This document shows, one piece after another, positions 27,236 through 35,258 of a stretch of 64,000 nt of DNA (positions are counted from its first letter, which is position 1; each line of letters starts with the position of its first letter). The DNA lies in assembly GCF_003854895.1 (NCBI RefSeq), contig NZ_CP033966.1:3162001-3226000 (forward strand). Reading direction: 5' to 3'. The position numbers and the translations under genes were made by a program. The stretch is from Pigmentiphaga sp. H8 (GTDB lineage Bacteria > Pseudomonadota > Gammaproteobacteria > Burkholderiales > Burkholderiaceae_B). Under the pieces are notes generated by a model. That model was given only the letters and a program-made list of their open reading frames with translations, had not been told where the DNA came from and did not search any database.

Positions 27236-29017
27236 TTACCCAACCATCAGCCCCGCGGCCCGAAGCTTCACCAGGATAGCGTTGAGATCTTCCCGGAGCC
27301 CGGCAACGTCGGTGGCGACGCTATCGGGTTGCGCGGCTGCTAATGAGCGAATTATCCATCGGTTGAACACCACCCCCGCCCCGAGAGAGGCCGCTCCACT
27401 CAAGGCCGTGGAGATTTCAACTGTTGTTCCCACCACTGAGATGACCACACCCCATAGCGTTGAACGACTGTTTAGGTTCACGCCAACTATATCTCCTGGC
27501 TGTACACCAGACACAGTTTCGACAACCAGAGAAGTCGTATTCAGTGCGGCAGCTACAGTCAGTCTTGTTCGGACTGACAAAACGCACGTGTAGCTTTCAG
27601 TACCATCATTCTTAACCGCAACCAATCCCAACGGGGCAAAACCTTGGCTGGGGGGCGCCGTCAGAACTAGTTGCTTTTTTCCGAGTGGCCTGCGTCCAGC
27701 TACTCCTCGGTATGGGTTCGAATTTTTTGTATACCTTATAATTCGCAAATCCGTTGCATTGCTGATTGAGTCGGTCGAAGGAGAATTGCTGTACCAATAC
27801 ACCCTCACAAAAACGGCGCCAGCATCAACAGCGGCTCTTGCAACGATAGCTACGGCGCTCGAGACATTTGTGCCTGCTTGGAGCCCATCATTGACGACGA
27901 CGGAAAAAACTCCTCCTGTCGTTGAGATAAAGTTCAACGATGGTGTAATCAGACGTTGATTGGAATCATAAAACTCAATTCGTGGCCTATAGCGCGCCGT
28001 CTCATCATTTAGAGCACCTGTCGGCCCAAAAGAACTCAGTCGAAAGATGTCACCTTCAACGATATCGATCAACTCTGACTCTACAAGCACACGAGCAGAC
28101 TGTGCATGGGCTATCCTTAACAGATCGCATCGACGCCCGGCGCTCGGATAGAGCATCGTATCCAGGACGATATCGTTAGTATTGGTGCATGCAATGACTT
28201 CCGCATGGCGAAAATTGGCAAAATCATCCATTACAACGTTATCGAACCCATTGTCGACAACATTCACCCCTACCTTATCGAAATTTGCAGTAGAAGAATC
28301 CCACGTATTGACAATAATATTTCTTTGCGTCTCTGCGGCAAGACTAACGAGACCCTTTCCACCCTCAAAACGAGTACCTAGCAGATAGTTATCCGTACCT
28401 ACATTGAAAAGAATCGAGAATGTGCCCTCGAAAGATCCACCTGCAATCTTATTATGATTGTGGGGATAACTACCGTCAAAAATCAGGTACGAACATCTTT
28501 GAAGAGAAAAGTGATTTTCATTTATCCACTGGATGGCGCTTTGTGAAATAACTGGCGCAGTGTTCAGTTCAATTTTTTCAATATGCCCTAAATGAAAAGC
28601 ACAATAGGCAATCGATGAATCAGACGGATTCGTTGCATCAGCCCATAGCTGCAGGTAGTTGCAATACCGGATCGAAATCTGCTGATTCTTTGCCCCCATC
28701 ATTCGCAATGTTGGTATCAAGGCATTGCCATCTGCTGCTCGAAAGACGCGCCCCAGGGACTGGCTTTTATTTTCACTTGTCCCGGCATGGCCACCTATCA
28801 TTACTATTGCGCTTCCCCCTACTTCTATTTCTGCAGCTTCAAAATCAAGGGAGACACGCCGCAAATTCAGATTCCCGTCGACCCTGATACGCCCACATGC
28901 GTAGAGTCGCTTGTTTGCGGCAAAGGCAGCCGCAACTGCGCTATTAATTGCGCCCGTATCATCCGTACTACCGTCGCATTGAGCTCCGTAGTCCTTGACG
29001 TCAAAAGCATCTTGCAT
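27236..29017 (-). CDS. Orphan phage tail-spike / pectate-lyase-fold beta-helix protein
   Basis: 593 residues from ATG 29017 with GGGGG upstream (a TTG at 29035 is an alternative). The N-terminus DAFDVKDYGAQCDGSTDDTGAINSAV is the typical opening of pectate-lyase-superfamily tail spikes and fibres. The centre is Asn-, Gly- and Ser-rich and beta-helix-like. The C-terminus (DVAGLREDLNAILVKLRAAGL) is an amphipathic helix like fibre trimerisation ends. Base use is clearly AT-richer than all neighbours, a sign of transfer. No other phage gene (integrase, capsid, lysis) is visible. It probably recognises or cleaves a polysaccharide; catalytic residues cannot be assigned by eye. Confidence 0.72.
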   Translation of the reverse strand: MQDAFDVKDYGAQCDGSTDDTGAINSAVAAAFAANKRLYACGRIRVDGNLNLRRVSLDFEAAEIEVGGSAIVMIGGHAGTSENKSQSLGRVFRAADGNALIPTLRMMGAKNQQISIRYCNYLQLWADATNPSDSSIAYCAFHLGHIEKIELNTAPVISQSAIQWINENHFSLQRCSYLIFDGSYPHNHNKIAGGSFEGTFSILFNVGTDNYLLGTRFEGGKGLVSLAAETQRNIIVNTWDSSTANFDKVGVNVVDNGFDNVVMDDFANFRHAEVIACTNTNDIVLDTMLYPSAGRRCDLLRIAHAQSARVLVESELIDIVEGDIFRLSSFGPTGALNDETARYRPRIEFYDSNQRLITPSLNFISTTGGVFSVVVNDGLQAGTNVSSAVAIVARAAVDAGAVFVRVYWYSNSPSTDSISNATDLRIIRYTKNSNPYRGVAGRRPLGKKQLVLTAPPSQGFAPLGLVAVKNDGTESYTCVLSVRTRLTVAAALNTTSLVVETVSGVQPGDIVGVNLNSRSTLWGVVISVVGTTVEISTALSGAASLGAGVVFNRWIIRSLAAAQPDSVATDVAGLREDLNAILVKLRAAGLMVG

Positions 29018-29229
29018 CTCTGCCCCCGTATGCAACCCTTACCACACGATTGCCCGCTACGCACTGCTGCAGCGGCTCCTCTTGAGAGAAAGATACCAAT
29101 ACTCAGCTCAACGTTGAAGCAGAAATTCGAAAAACATAGAACAAGTGGGTCGCTTTTTCTCGCCTCATTTCTTGTCATTTTTTTGAGGCAGGAGATAAAG
29201 GAAAAGGGGAACAGGTTCAACAAAAGAGG

Positions 29230-29248
29230 GCGCTCAAGGGCCGAGCGC
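29230..29248 (-). terminator. Probable terminator downstream of tRNA-Leu
   Basis: On the minus strand GCGCTC-loop-GAGCGC is followed by CCTCTTTTG. The stem is only 6 bp, but it has a T-rich tail and lies 45 bp after the tRNA 3' end. The rest of 29018-29292 holds no recognisable gene. Confidence 0.5.
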
Positions 29249-29292
29249 ATGAGGGCAGCTTTTGAAGAACTGGACAACATGTGATGAGGAAT

Positions 29293-29626
29293 TGGTGCGC
29301 CCGGCCGGAATCGAACCGGCACGCCTTGCGGCGGCGGATTTTCTTACCCGCTACTGCTCGCGCAGCCGGATTGCACGAAGGCAATGCCGTTTGGGGTCTG
29401 GACTCTGCCTTGACCATCGCGTCGCGCGGCAAGATTGCCGCGCCAGCCTTAGGTCCCCGCCGTCGAGTCTCTACACACGCCCAGCGGCCAACATCGGCCG
29501 CCTGCTTGGCTCGGCGTTCCCGTGCCAGGGGTTCGCCGAATTTGACGGGTTCTACTCCCGGACTTTCGTCCAGGGCACTCCACTCTTACGGAAGTCCGCT
29601 ACGTCTACCAGTTTCGTCACGGGCGC
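29293..29626 (-). tRNA. tRNA-Leu(UAA) interrupted by a group I intron
   Basis: The 5' exon (29592-29626, 35 nt) begins GCGCCCGTGACGAAACTGG and ends ACTT. The 3' exon (29293-29342, 50 nt) begins AAAATCCGC, has the long leucine-type variable arm CGCCGCAAGGCG, the T-arm GCCGG-TTCGATT-CCGGC, and the acceptor CGGGCGC followed by A and an encoded CCA. Joined, they give anticodon stem GCGGA/TCCGC with loop CTTAAAA, that is anticodon UAA, and a 7-bp acceptor stem GCGCCCG/CGGGCGC. The intron splits the anticodon between U34 and A35, the classical site. Confidence 0.95.
29343..29591 (-). ncRNA. Self-splicing group I intron (subgroup IC3-like, Azoarcus type), 249 nt
   Basis: Core elements on the minus strand: P segment GTCAAATTCGGCGAACC (29530-29546), Q segment ACGCCGAGCCAAGC (29504-29517), R/P7 strand AGAGACTCGACG (29461-29472) followed by GG, then CCTAAGGC of P8, and S/P7' strand AAGGCAGAGTCCAGA (29397-29411). 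These match the Azoarcus tRNA-Ile ribozyme core that I know. P1 can form between exon ACUU and intron GAGU, with a U-G wobble at the 5' splice site, and the intron ends in G (29343). No endonuclease ORF is present. It should splice without protein. Confidence 0.93.
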
Positions 29627-29681
29627 ACGGGCGGTATTGTAGCCGATGCGCCCCCGGCGCCCTTCCCCATTCCAGGCCTGG

Positions 29682-31220
29682 TCAGGCGTAGGTCTGGCGC
29701 AGCACGTTCTTCTGGACCTTGCCCATGGTGTTGCGGGGCAGTTCGGACACCACGTGGATGCGCTTGGGCACCTTGAAGTTGGCGATCCTGGCCTTGAGTT
29801 CGGCGATCATGGCGGCCTCGTCCAGGTTGGCGCCCGGCTTGGGCACGACCACGGCCATCACCGCCTCGCCGAAGTCGGGGTGCGGCACGCCGATGACGGC
29901 GCTTTCCTCGACGCCCGGCATGTCATCCAGGAAGCTCTCGATTTCCTTCGGATAGACGTTGAAGCCGCCCGAGATGATGAGGTCCTTGCTGCGGCCCACG
30001 ATGGACAGGTAGCCGTCGGGCACCCTGGCGCCGCCGGATTCGCCCCCCCAGCGGCCGACATCACCGGTCTTGAACCAGCCGTCCGGCGTGAATTCCTCCC
30101 GGGTCTTCTCGGGCATGCGCCAATAGCCCTTGAACACGTTGGGACCCTTGACCTGGATATTGCCGATCTCGCCCGGTGGGCACGCCGCCCCCGCATCGTC
30201 CACCACCCGCGCCGACACGCCCGGCAGCGGCTGGCCCACGGTGCCGCCCAGGCGTTCGCCCAGGGCGGGGTCGTAAGGATTGGAGACCAGCATGACCGTC
30301 TCGCTCATGCCGTAGCGCTCGAGGATGGTGTGGCCGGTTCGTTCGCGAAAGGCGTTGAAGGTCTCCATCAGCAGGGGCGCCGATCCGGACACGAAAAGCC
30401 GCATGTTGCGGCAGGTGTCGCGCCCGAACGCCGGCTCGGCCAGCAACCGCACGTAGTAGGTCGGCACGCCCATCATGACGGTGCAGCGCGGCAGCAGGCG
30501 CAGCGCGGCGGCCACGTCCAGCTTGGGCAGCCAGATCATTTTCGCGCCGGCCAGCAGCGCGCCGTGCGCGGCCACGAACAATCCGTGCACGTGGAAAATG
30601 GGCAACATGTGCAGCAGCACGTCGTCGGCGCGCCAGCCCCAGTATTCGTGCAATACGCGGGCGTTGGAGGCCAGATTGCCATGGGTCAGCATGGCGCCCT
30701 TGCTGCGGCCCGTCGTGCCGGAGGTGTACAGGATGGCTGCGAGATCATCCGCGGCGCGCACGGCCACCTCATGCTCGGGCGAGGCCTGGGCGGCGGCGTC
30801 CAGCAGCGTGCCGGTGCGATCGTCGTCCAGCGTGTAGACGTGGCCCGTTCCGGCGCGTTGCGCGCAGCGGCCCACCCATTCCCGGTTCTTGCTGGCGCAG
30901 ACCACCACCGACGGTTCGGCATCGCCCAGGAAGTAGTCGACCTCGCTTTCCTGGTAGGCGGTGTTCAGCGGCAGGTAGACGTAGCCCGCGCGCAAGGTGG
31001 CCAGGTACAGCAGCAAGGCCTCGGGGGACTTCTCGACATGGACGGCCACGCGGGCGCCCTCGGGCAGGTCCAGCGAACGCAGCAGGTTCGCCATGCGCGC
31101 CGTCTGCGTCTGGACGTCGCGCCAGGTGTAGTCGCCGGCGCCGGGCGCCTCGATGCAGACCGCGTCGAGATCGGCGGGGAAACCGGAGGCCAGCAAGGAA
31201 TAGAGATTCTCGTCTTTCAT
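29682..31220 (-). CDS. matB: Malonyl-CoA synthetase (MatB-like acyl-CoA ligase)
   Basis: 512 residues of the ANL adenylating superfamily. ATP-binding loop YTSGTTGRSKGAMLTHGN, then ERYGMSETVML, GWFKTGDVG, VGRSKDLIISGGFNVYPKEIE and the C-terminal catalytic Lys in PRNTMGKVQK. It is read as malonate-specific from overall similarity to MatB and from the matA neighbour. It makes malonyl-CoA from malonate, CoA and ATP in the cytosol. Its ATG overlaps the stop of the crotonase (ATGA). Confidence 0.9.
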   Translation of the reverse strand: MKDENLYSLLASGFPADLDAVCIEAPGAGDYTWRDVQTQTARMANLLRSLDLPEGARVAVHVEKSPEALLLYLATLRAGYVYLPLNTAYQESEVDYFLGDAEPSVVVCASKNREWVGRCAQRAGTGHVYTLDDDRTGTLLDAAAQASPEHEVAVRAADDLAAILYTSGTTGRSKGAMLTHGNLASNARVLHEYWGWRADDVLLHMLPIFHVHGLFVAAHGALLAGAKMIWLPKLDVAAALRLLPRCTVMMGVPTYYVRLLAEPAFGRDTCRNMRLFVSGSAPLLMETFNAFRERTGHTILERYGMSETVMLVSNPYDPALGERLGGTVGQPLPGVSARVVDDAGAACPPGEIGNIQVKGPNVFKGYWRMPEKTREEFTPDGWFKTGDVGRWGGESGGARVPDGYLSIVGRSKDLIISGGFNVYPKEIESFLDDMPGVEESAVIGVPHPDFGEAVMAVVVPKPGANLDEAAMIAELKARIANFKVPKRIHVVSELPRNTMGKVQKNVLRQTYA

Positions 31221-32053
31221 CTATCTTCTTCGGTCGGGAAAGGTGAAGCGTCGCCGCCGAACACGGGGGTGCGCCCTTCGAGGAACGCCGCCACGCCTTC
31301 GCGATGATCGCGGGTATCGCTGTAGGAAAAGAATGCCGCCAGCTCGGCCTCGGCCAGCGGCTCGGGCCGCTGCAGCCGCCGTACCATGTGCTTGTTCAGG
31401 GTAGCCGCCAGCGGCGCGCCGGCGGCAAGGCGGGACAGGGTGCGCGCAAGCTCGGCCTCGAGCTCGACATCCTCGACCACGCGGGTCAGGAGGCCCTTGG
31501 CATGGGCCTCGGCGGCGTCCAGGATGCGGCCTTCCAGCAGCAGTTCCAGCGCCACCGCGCGGCCGGCCACGGCCAGCAGGCCCGCAAGCTCGGCCGGCGC
31601 CATCGGAAACCCCAGCCGCGCGATGGGCGCGCCCACGCGGGTGCTGCGGCCGGCGATGCGCAGATCGCAGCAGCAGGCGATCTCCAGCCCGCCGCCCACG
31701 CAGGCGCCCTGCACCAGCGCCACCGTGGGCCATGGGCAATCGTCGATCGCGCGCAGCGCCGGGGCGATGATCCGCTCGTGGTAGTGGCGCACCGCCGCGA
31801 GGCCGCCCCGCTCCACCGGAAACTCGCCGATATCGGCGCCGGCCGCGAAATGGCCGCCGGCGCCCCGGATGACGACGGCGCGCAGGCCCGGCCGGTCCGC
31901 CGCGTCCCGCATCGCCGCGGCCAGCTCGCGCCACATCGCGGCGGTCAGCGCATTGAGCTTGCCCGCGTGCGCCAGGGTCAGCGTCAGCACGCCGCCCTCG
32001 GTCGACGCGTCGATCCGGCCCGGCGCCGGTTCCATGAGCGGAGCCTCGTCCAT
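31217..32053 (-). CDS. Enoyl-CoA hydratase/isomerase (crotonase) family protein
   Basis: 278 residues. Crotonase signatures: HAGKLNALTAAMWREL, the oxyanion-hole segment GAGGHFAAGADIGEF and VQGACVGGGLEIACCCDLRIA, followed by IARLGFPMAPAEL. Position between the Bug receptor and matB is unusual for a malonate operon. A role as enoyl-CoA hydratase, or as a decarboxylase of a malonyl-type thioester (methylmalonyl-CoA decarboxylase belongs to this fold), is possible but not shown. TGATG and ATGA overlaps couple it on both sides. Confidence 0.88.
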   Translation of the reverse strand: MDEAPLMEPAPGRIDASTEGGVLTLTLAHAGKLNALTAAMWRELAAAMRDAADRPGLRAVVIRGAGGHFAAGADIGEFPVERGGLAAVRHYHERIIAPALRAIDDCPWPTVALVQGACVGGGLEIACCCDLRIAGRSTRVGAPIARLGFPMAPAELAGLLAVAGRAVALELLLEGRILDAAEAHAKGLLTRVVEDVELEAELARTLSRLAAGAPLAATLNKHMVRRLQRPEPLAEAELAAFFSYSDTRDHREGVAAFLEGRTPVFGGDASPFPTEEDR

Positions 32054-33021
32054 CAATCGGCCTTGATGCCCGCGTCCTTGGAGACCTTGGCCCAGCGCTG
32101 CACTTCCTCGTGCAGATACTTGCCGAACTCGGCGCTGGTGTAGCGCGGCATCTCGGAGCCGTTGCTCAACCACACCTTCTTGATCTCGGGCGTGCCCAGC
32201 GCCTTCTGAACCTCGGCGTACATGCGCTCGACGATGGGCTGCGGCGTGCCCTTGGGGGCCCACATCGCATACCAGGTCGAGACCTCATAGCCCGGCAGGC
32301 CGGCCTCGGCCGCGGTGGGCACGTCGGGGAAGGCGGACGAACGCTTCGGCGCCGCCACGGCCAGGGGTTTGATCTTGCCGGCGCGGATGTGCTGGGCCGA
32401 CGACCCCAGCCCGTCGAAAGCCAGGTCCACCTGGCTACCCATCAACGCGAGCAGCATGGGGCCGGCGCCGGTGTACGGAACGTGCGCGATGTCCACGCCG
32501 GCCTGGAGCTTGAACAGTTCCCCGGCCAGGTGGTGGGAAGTGCCGTTGCCCGCCGAGCCGAAGTTGAGCTTGCCCGGCTGGCGGCGAGCCTGGTCGATCA
32601 AGCCCTTCAGGTCGTTGAAGGGTTCGGTGGGCGCCGCGACGATGATCTGCGGCGGCTGCGCGATCAGCGTGACGGGGACGAAATCCTTCTCGATGTCGTA
32701 GGTCAGGCCCTTGTAGAACGACGGCGCGATGGCGTGGTGCGCCCCGCCCACGAAGAACGTGTAGCCGTCCGGCTGGGCGCGCGCCGCGATGGCCGCCCCC
32801 ACGGTGCCGCCCGCGCCCCCACGGTTGTCCACCACCACGCTGTGCCCCAGTTGGGCACCCAGCTGCTGCGCCAGCGGCCGGACGAAGGCGTCGGTGCCGC
32901 CCCCGGCCGGGAACGGCACGATGATGGTGACGGCCTTGGACGGCCAGGCCTCCGCTCCCACCGCATGGCCACCCGCGGCCGCGCCCACGATGCAGGCGAT
33001 CAAGGCAATGCTGCGTTTCAT
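32053..33021 (-). CDS. Tripartite tricarboxylate transporter (Bug/TctC) solute receptor
   Basis: 322 residues with a signal peptide (MKRSIALIACIVGAAAGGHAVGAEA), exported to the periplasm. The Bug-family core is visible: WPSKAVTIIVPFPAGGGTDAFVRPLAQQL, VVVDNRGGAGGTVGA, GSAGNGTSHHLAGELF and HVPYTGAGPMLLALMGSQVDLAF. No TctA/TctB membrane subunits are present in the window, which is usual for orphan Bug receptors. Context suggests it senses or delivers malonate or a related acid. Confidence 0.93.
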   Translation of the reverse strand: MKRSIALIACIVGAAAGGHAVGAEAWPSKAVTIIVPFPAGGGTDAFVRPLAQQLGAQLGHSVVVDNRGGAGGTVGAAIAARAQPDGYTFFVGGAHHAIAPSFYKGLTYDIEKDFVPVTLIAQPPQIIVAAPTEPFNDLKGLIDQARRQPGKLNFGSAGNGTSHHLAGELFKLQAGVDIAHVPYTGAGPMLLALMGSQVDLAFDGLGSSAQHIRAGKIKPLAVAAPKRSSAFPDVPTAAEAGLPGYEVSTWYAMWAPKGTPQPIVERMYAEVQKALGTPEIKKVWLSNGSEMPRYTSAEFGKYLHEEVQRWAKVSKDAGIKAD

Positions 33022-33096
33022 CTCCCGTCTCCTTTCTTGGTATGAAGGTACTACACGCTGGCTCTTGCCAGTTCTGATCGATTCTTTTCGCGCGCG

Positions 33097-34479
33097 TCAG
33101 AGCAGCCGGGCCACTCCCCTGCTCGTCTCGGGCTTCCCCTCGCCCAGCCGCGCCAGGTTGTCGTCGAGCGCATCCAGCTCGTACACGTAGTTGACCATCA
33201 TGCCGCACGACTGGGCCCGGCCCTTGCGCGACGTGTCCGCCTTCCAGTTCAGCCGTTCGATGCGGGCGCCGTTGCCCAGGTGGAACCGCGCCACCGAATC
33301 GAGCGGCAGCGATCCCTTGCGCTCCACCAGGTAGCGGGCCGCCAGCCGCATGGCCACGGCCTGCACGGCCGGCGGCGCGGCCTCGTCGTCCACCGCCTGC
33401 TGAATGGCGGCCAGCACCTGCGGGCCGGTGGCCGCCTCCAGGCCGGCCTTTTCCTTGCGAACGATGGCGGCAAGGTCCTCGGCGCCGCGTTTCCTGACCC
33501 AGTCGCAAAAGCCCGGTATGGGCGAGAGCGTGGCGAAACGCTTGATCTTGGGCAGTTCGCCGTTCAGTTCCTCGATCACGCGCTTGAGCAGGAAGTTGCC
33601 GAAGCTGACGCCGCGCAAGCCCTGCTGGGTGTTGGAGATCGAATAGAAAATGGCCCAGCGCGCCTTGTCCAGGTTCTCCATGGGCGCGCCCTCGTCCAGC
33701 AGGCTCTGCACGTTGCCGGCCATGTCGGCACAGAACGCGACCTCGACGAAGATCAGCGGCTCGTTCGGCATGCGCGGGTGGAAGAACGCGTAGCAGCGGC
33801 GGTCGGAATCCAGGCGGTTGCGCAGATCGGTCCACGAGGCGATCTCGTGCACCGCCTCGTAGATGATGAGCTTCTCGAGCAGCGAGGCGGGCGAGTCCCA
33901 GGTGATGCGCCGCATCTCCAGCAGGCCCACGTCGAACCAGTTCGACAGCAAGCCCTCCAGGTCGCCGTCCAGCCCTTGCAGGGCGGGGATCTTCGCGCGC
34001 CAGGCCAGCATGTCGGTGCGCAGTTCCAGCAGGAAAGGCAGGCCGTCCGGCAACGCGTTCAAGCGCTTGAAGAAACGGACCCGGGCATGCGAGAGCGCGC
34101 GCGACAGATCGGAAGGCGTCTCCTTGCCGCCGGTCTCGGACGGCCCCGCCGACGAGGCACCCACTTCGGCCAGGAGTTCCAGCATGGCGCCGCGGCGCTG
34201 GGCGTCGGCGGCACGATAGGCCTCCTGCCAGGTCAACGCGGCGCGATTGGCCGCGACGTCGGTCAGGCGCGCCTGGAAACACGGCAGCAGCATGGCGCGC
34301 TGGCGGTTGGCCTCGCGCGTGGACAAGGCAACGGCCTCGCGGCCGGGCTCGGCGGCCCCCTGGGGCCGCCCTCCCAGCCATTTGCTCCAGCGGGCCAGCA
34401 GCGACTGGGTCGGCTGCGGATCGGGGGCCGGCGCGGCGGGCCGCGCATCGGCGGCATCTTGACGTTCGCTGTTCAACAT
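33097..34479 (-). CDS. matA: Malonyl-CoA decarboxylase
   Basis: 460 residues. Releases CO2 from malonyl-CoA to give acetyl-CoA. Conserved family blocks are YEAVHEIASWTDLRNRL, the Ser-containing FYSISNTQQGLRGVSFGNFLL near residue 280, TLSPIPGFCDW, and the C-terminal FHLGNGARIERLNWKAD near 398, which holds the conserved His and Asn, followed by KGRAQSCGMMVNYVYELD. The N-terminal 50 residues are Pro/Ala-rich and variable. It lies 25 bp after matR. No mitochondrial-type targeting is relevant; cytosolic. Confidence 0.93.
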   Translation of the reverse strand: MLNSERQDAADARPAAPAPDPQPTQSLLARWSKWLGGRPQGAAEPGREAVALSTREANRQRAMLLPCFQARLTDVAANRAALTWQEAYRAADAQRRGAMLELLAEVGASSAGPSETGGKETPSDLSRALSHARVRFFKRLNALPDGLPFLLELRTDMLAWRAKIPALQGLDGDLEGLLSNWFDVGLLEMRRITWDSPASLLEKLIIYEAVHEIASWTDLRNRLDSDRRCYAFFHPRMPNEPLIFVEVAFCADMAGNVQSLLDEGAPMENLDKARWAIFYSISNTQQGLRGVSFGNFLLKRVIEELNGELPKIKRFATLSPIPGFCDWVRKRGAEDLAAIVRKEKAGLEAATGPQVLAAIQQAVDDEAAPPAVQAVAMRLAARYLVERKGSLPLDSVARFHLGNGARIERLNWKADTSRKGRAQSCGMMVNYVYELDALDDNLARLGEGKPETSRGVARLL

Positions 34480-34504
34480 GTCGCTCGTGTTCCTTCTGAA
34501 AGAC

Positions 34505-35206
34505 TCAAGCCGATTGCCTGGACAGCGAGGCCATCAGGTCGGCGAAACGCTGTCCCTGCACCACGACATGGTCGCGCGCGCGCTCGGCGGCCAGGCCGGC
34601 ATCGCCGGCCAGCAAGGCCTCGACGATGCCCTCGTGCTCGTCGTAGGACGTGGCGATGCGATCGCGCACGCGCAATTGCAGGCGGCGATACGGGCCCAGC
34701 CGGCGATGCAGCTTGATGGCTTCCTCGTTCAGGAACCCGTTGCAGCCCAGGCCGTAGATGGTGCGATGGAAAACTTCGTTCAGGTAGTAATAGGCGTTGG
34801 CGTCGCCCGCGTTGCGCGAAGCCTGGCAGGCGCGATGGGCCTCGAGCAGGCGGCGATGGTCGTCGGCCGTCATGCGCCGCGCGGCCAGCCGCGCGCACAT
34901 GGCCTCGATTTCGCCCATCACGTCGAACATCTCGATCAGGCGCTGGGGGCCGATCTGCGCCACCAGCGCGCCCTTCCTGGGCCGCATCTCCACCAGTCCG
35001 GCCGAAGCCAGCTGGATCAGGGCCTCGCGTATGGGCGTGCGCGACACGCCGAAACGATTGGCCAGCACGGTCTCGTCCAGCGGATCCCCCGGCGACAGTT
35101 CGCCGACGGCGATCAGCTCTTCGATGGTTTCGCGCAGCGTCTCGGAGCGCTTTTTCTCGTTGCCGGAGGATGGGGGGCGGGATGACATGGAATCATCTTG
35201 CCCCAT
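34505..35206 (-). CDS. matR: GntR-family (FadR subfamily, FCD domain) regulator, MatR-like
   Basis: 233 residues. N-terminal winged helix (LRETIEELIAVGELSPGDPLDETVLANRFGVSRTPIREALIQL) and a C-terminal helical FCD effector domain (DVMGEIEAMCARLAARRM, NEVFHRTIYGLG, DEHEGIVEALLAGD) with metal-ligand-type Asp/His residues. It heads the malonate operon, as MatR heads mat genes in rhizobia. The start may be ATG 35206 (AAAAGG directly before) or ATG 35188; neither has an ideal ribosome site. Confidence 0.87.
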   Translation of the reverse strand: MGQDDSMSSRPPSSGNEKKRSETLRETIEELIAVGELSPGDPLDETVLANRFGVSRTPIREALIQLASAGLVEMRPRKGALVAQIGPQRLIEMFDVMGEIEAMCARLAARRMTADDHRRLLEAHRACQASRNAGDANAYYYLNEVFHRTIYGLGCNGFLNEEAIKLHRRLGPYRRLQLRVRDRIATSYDEHEGIVEALLAGDAGLAAERARDHVVVQGQRFADLMASLSRQSA

Positions 35207-35211
35207 CCTTT

Positions 35212-35225
35212 TCTTGTATACAAGA
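35212..35225. promoter_or_regulatory. Perfect 14-bp palindrome TCTTGTATACAAGA: candidate MatR operator
   Basis: It lies 6 bp upstream of the first possible matR start, in the only AT-rich stretch of the spacer. From memory, the reported MatR site of Rhizobium trifolii (TCTTGTATACACGA) differs at one position. TTGTATACAA cores are typical for FCD-type GntR proteins. It probably gives autoregulated, malonate-inducible control of the whole operon. Confidence 0.75.
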
Positions 35226-35258
35226 GATTTTTATAAATACACACAAACAGGGGTCTGG

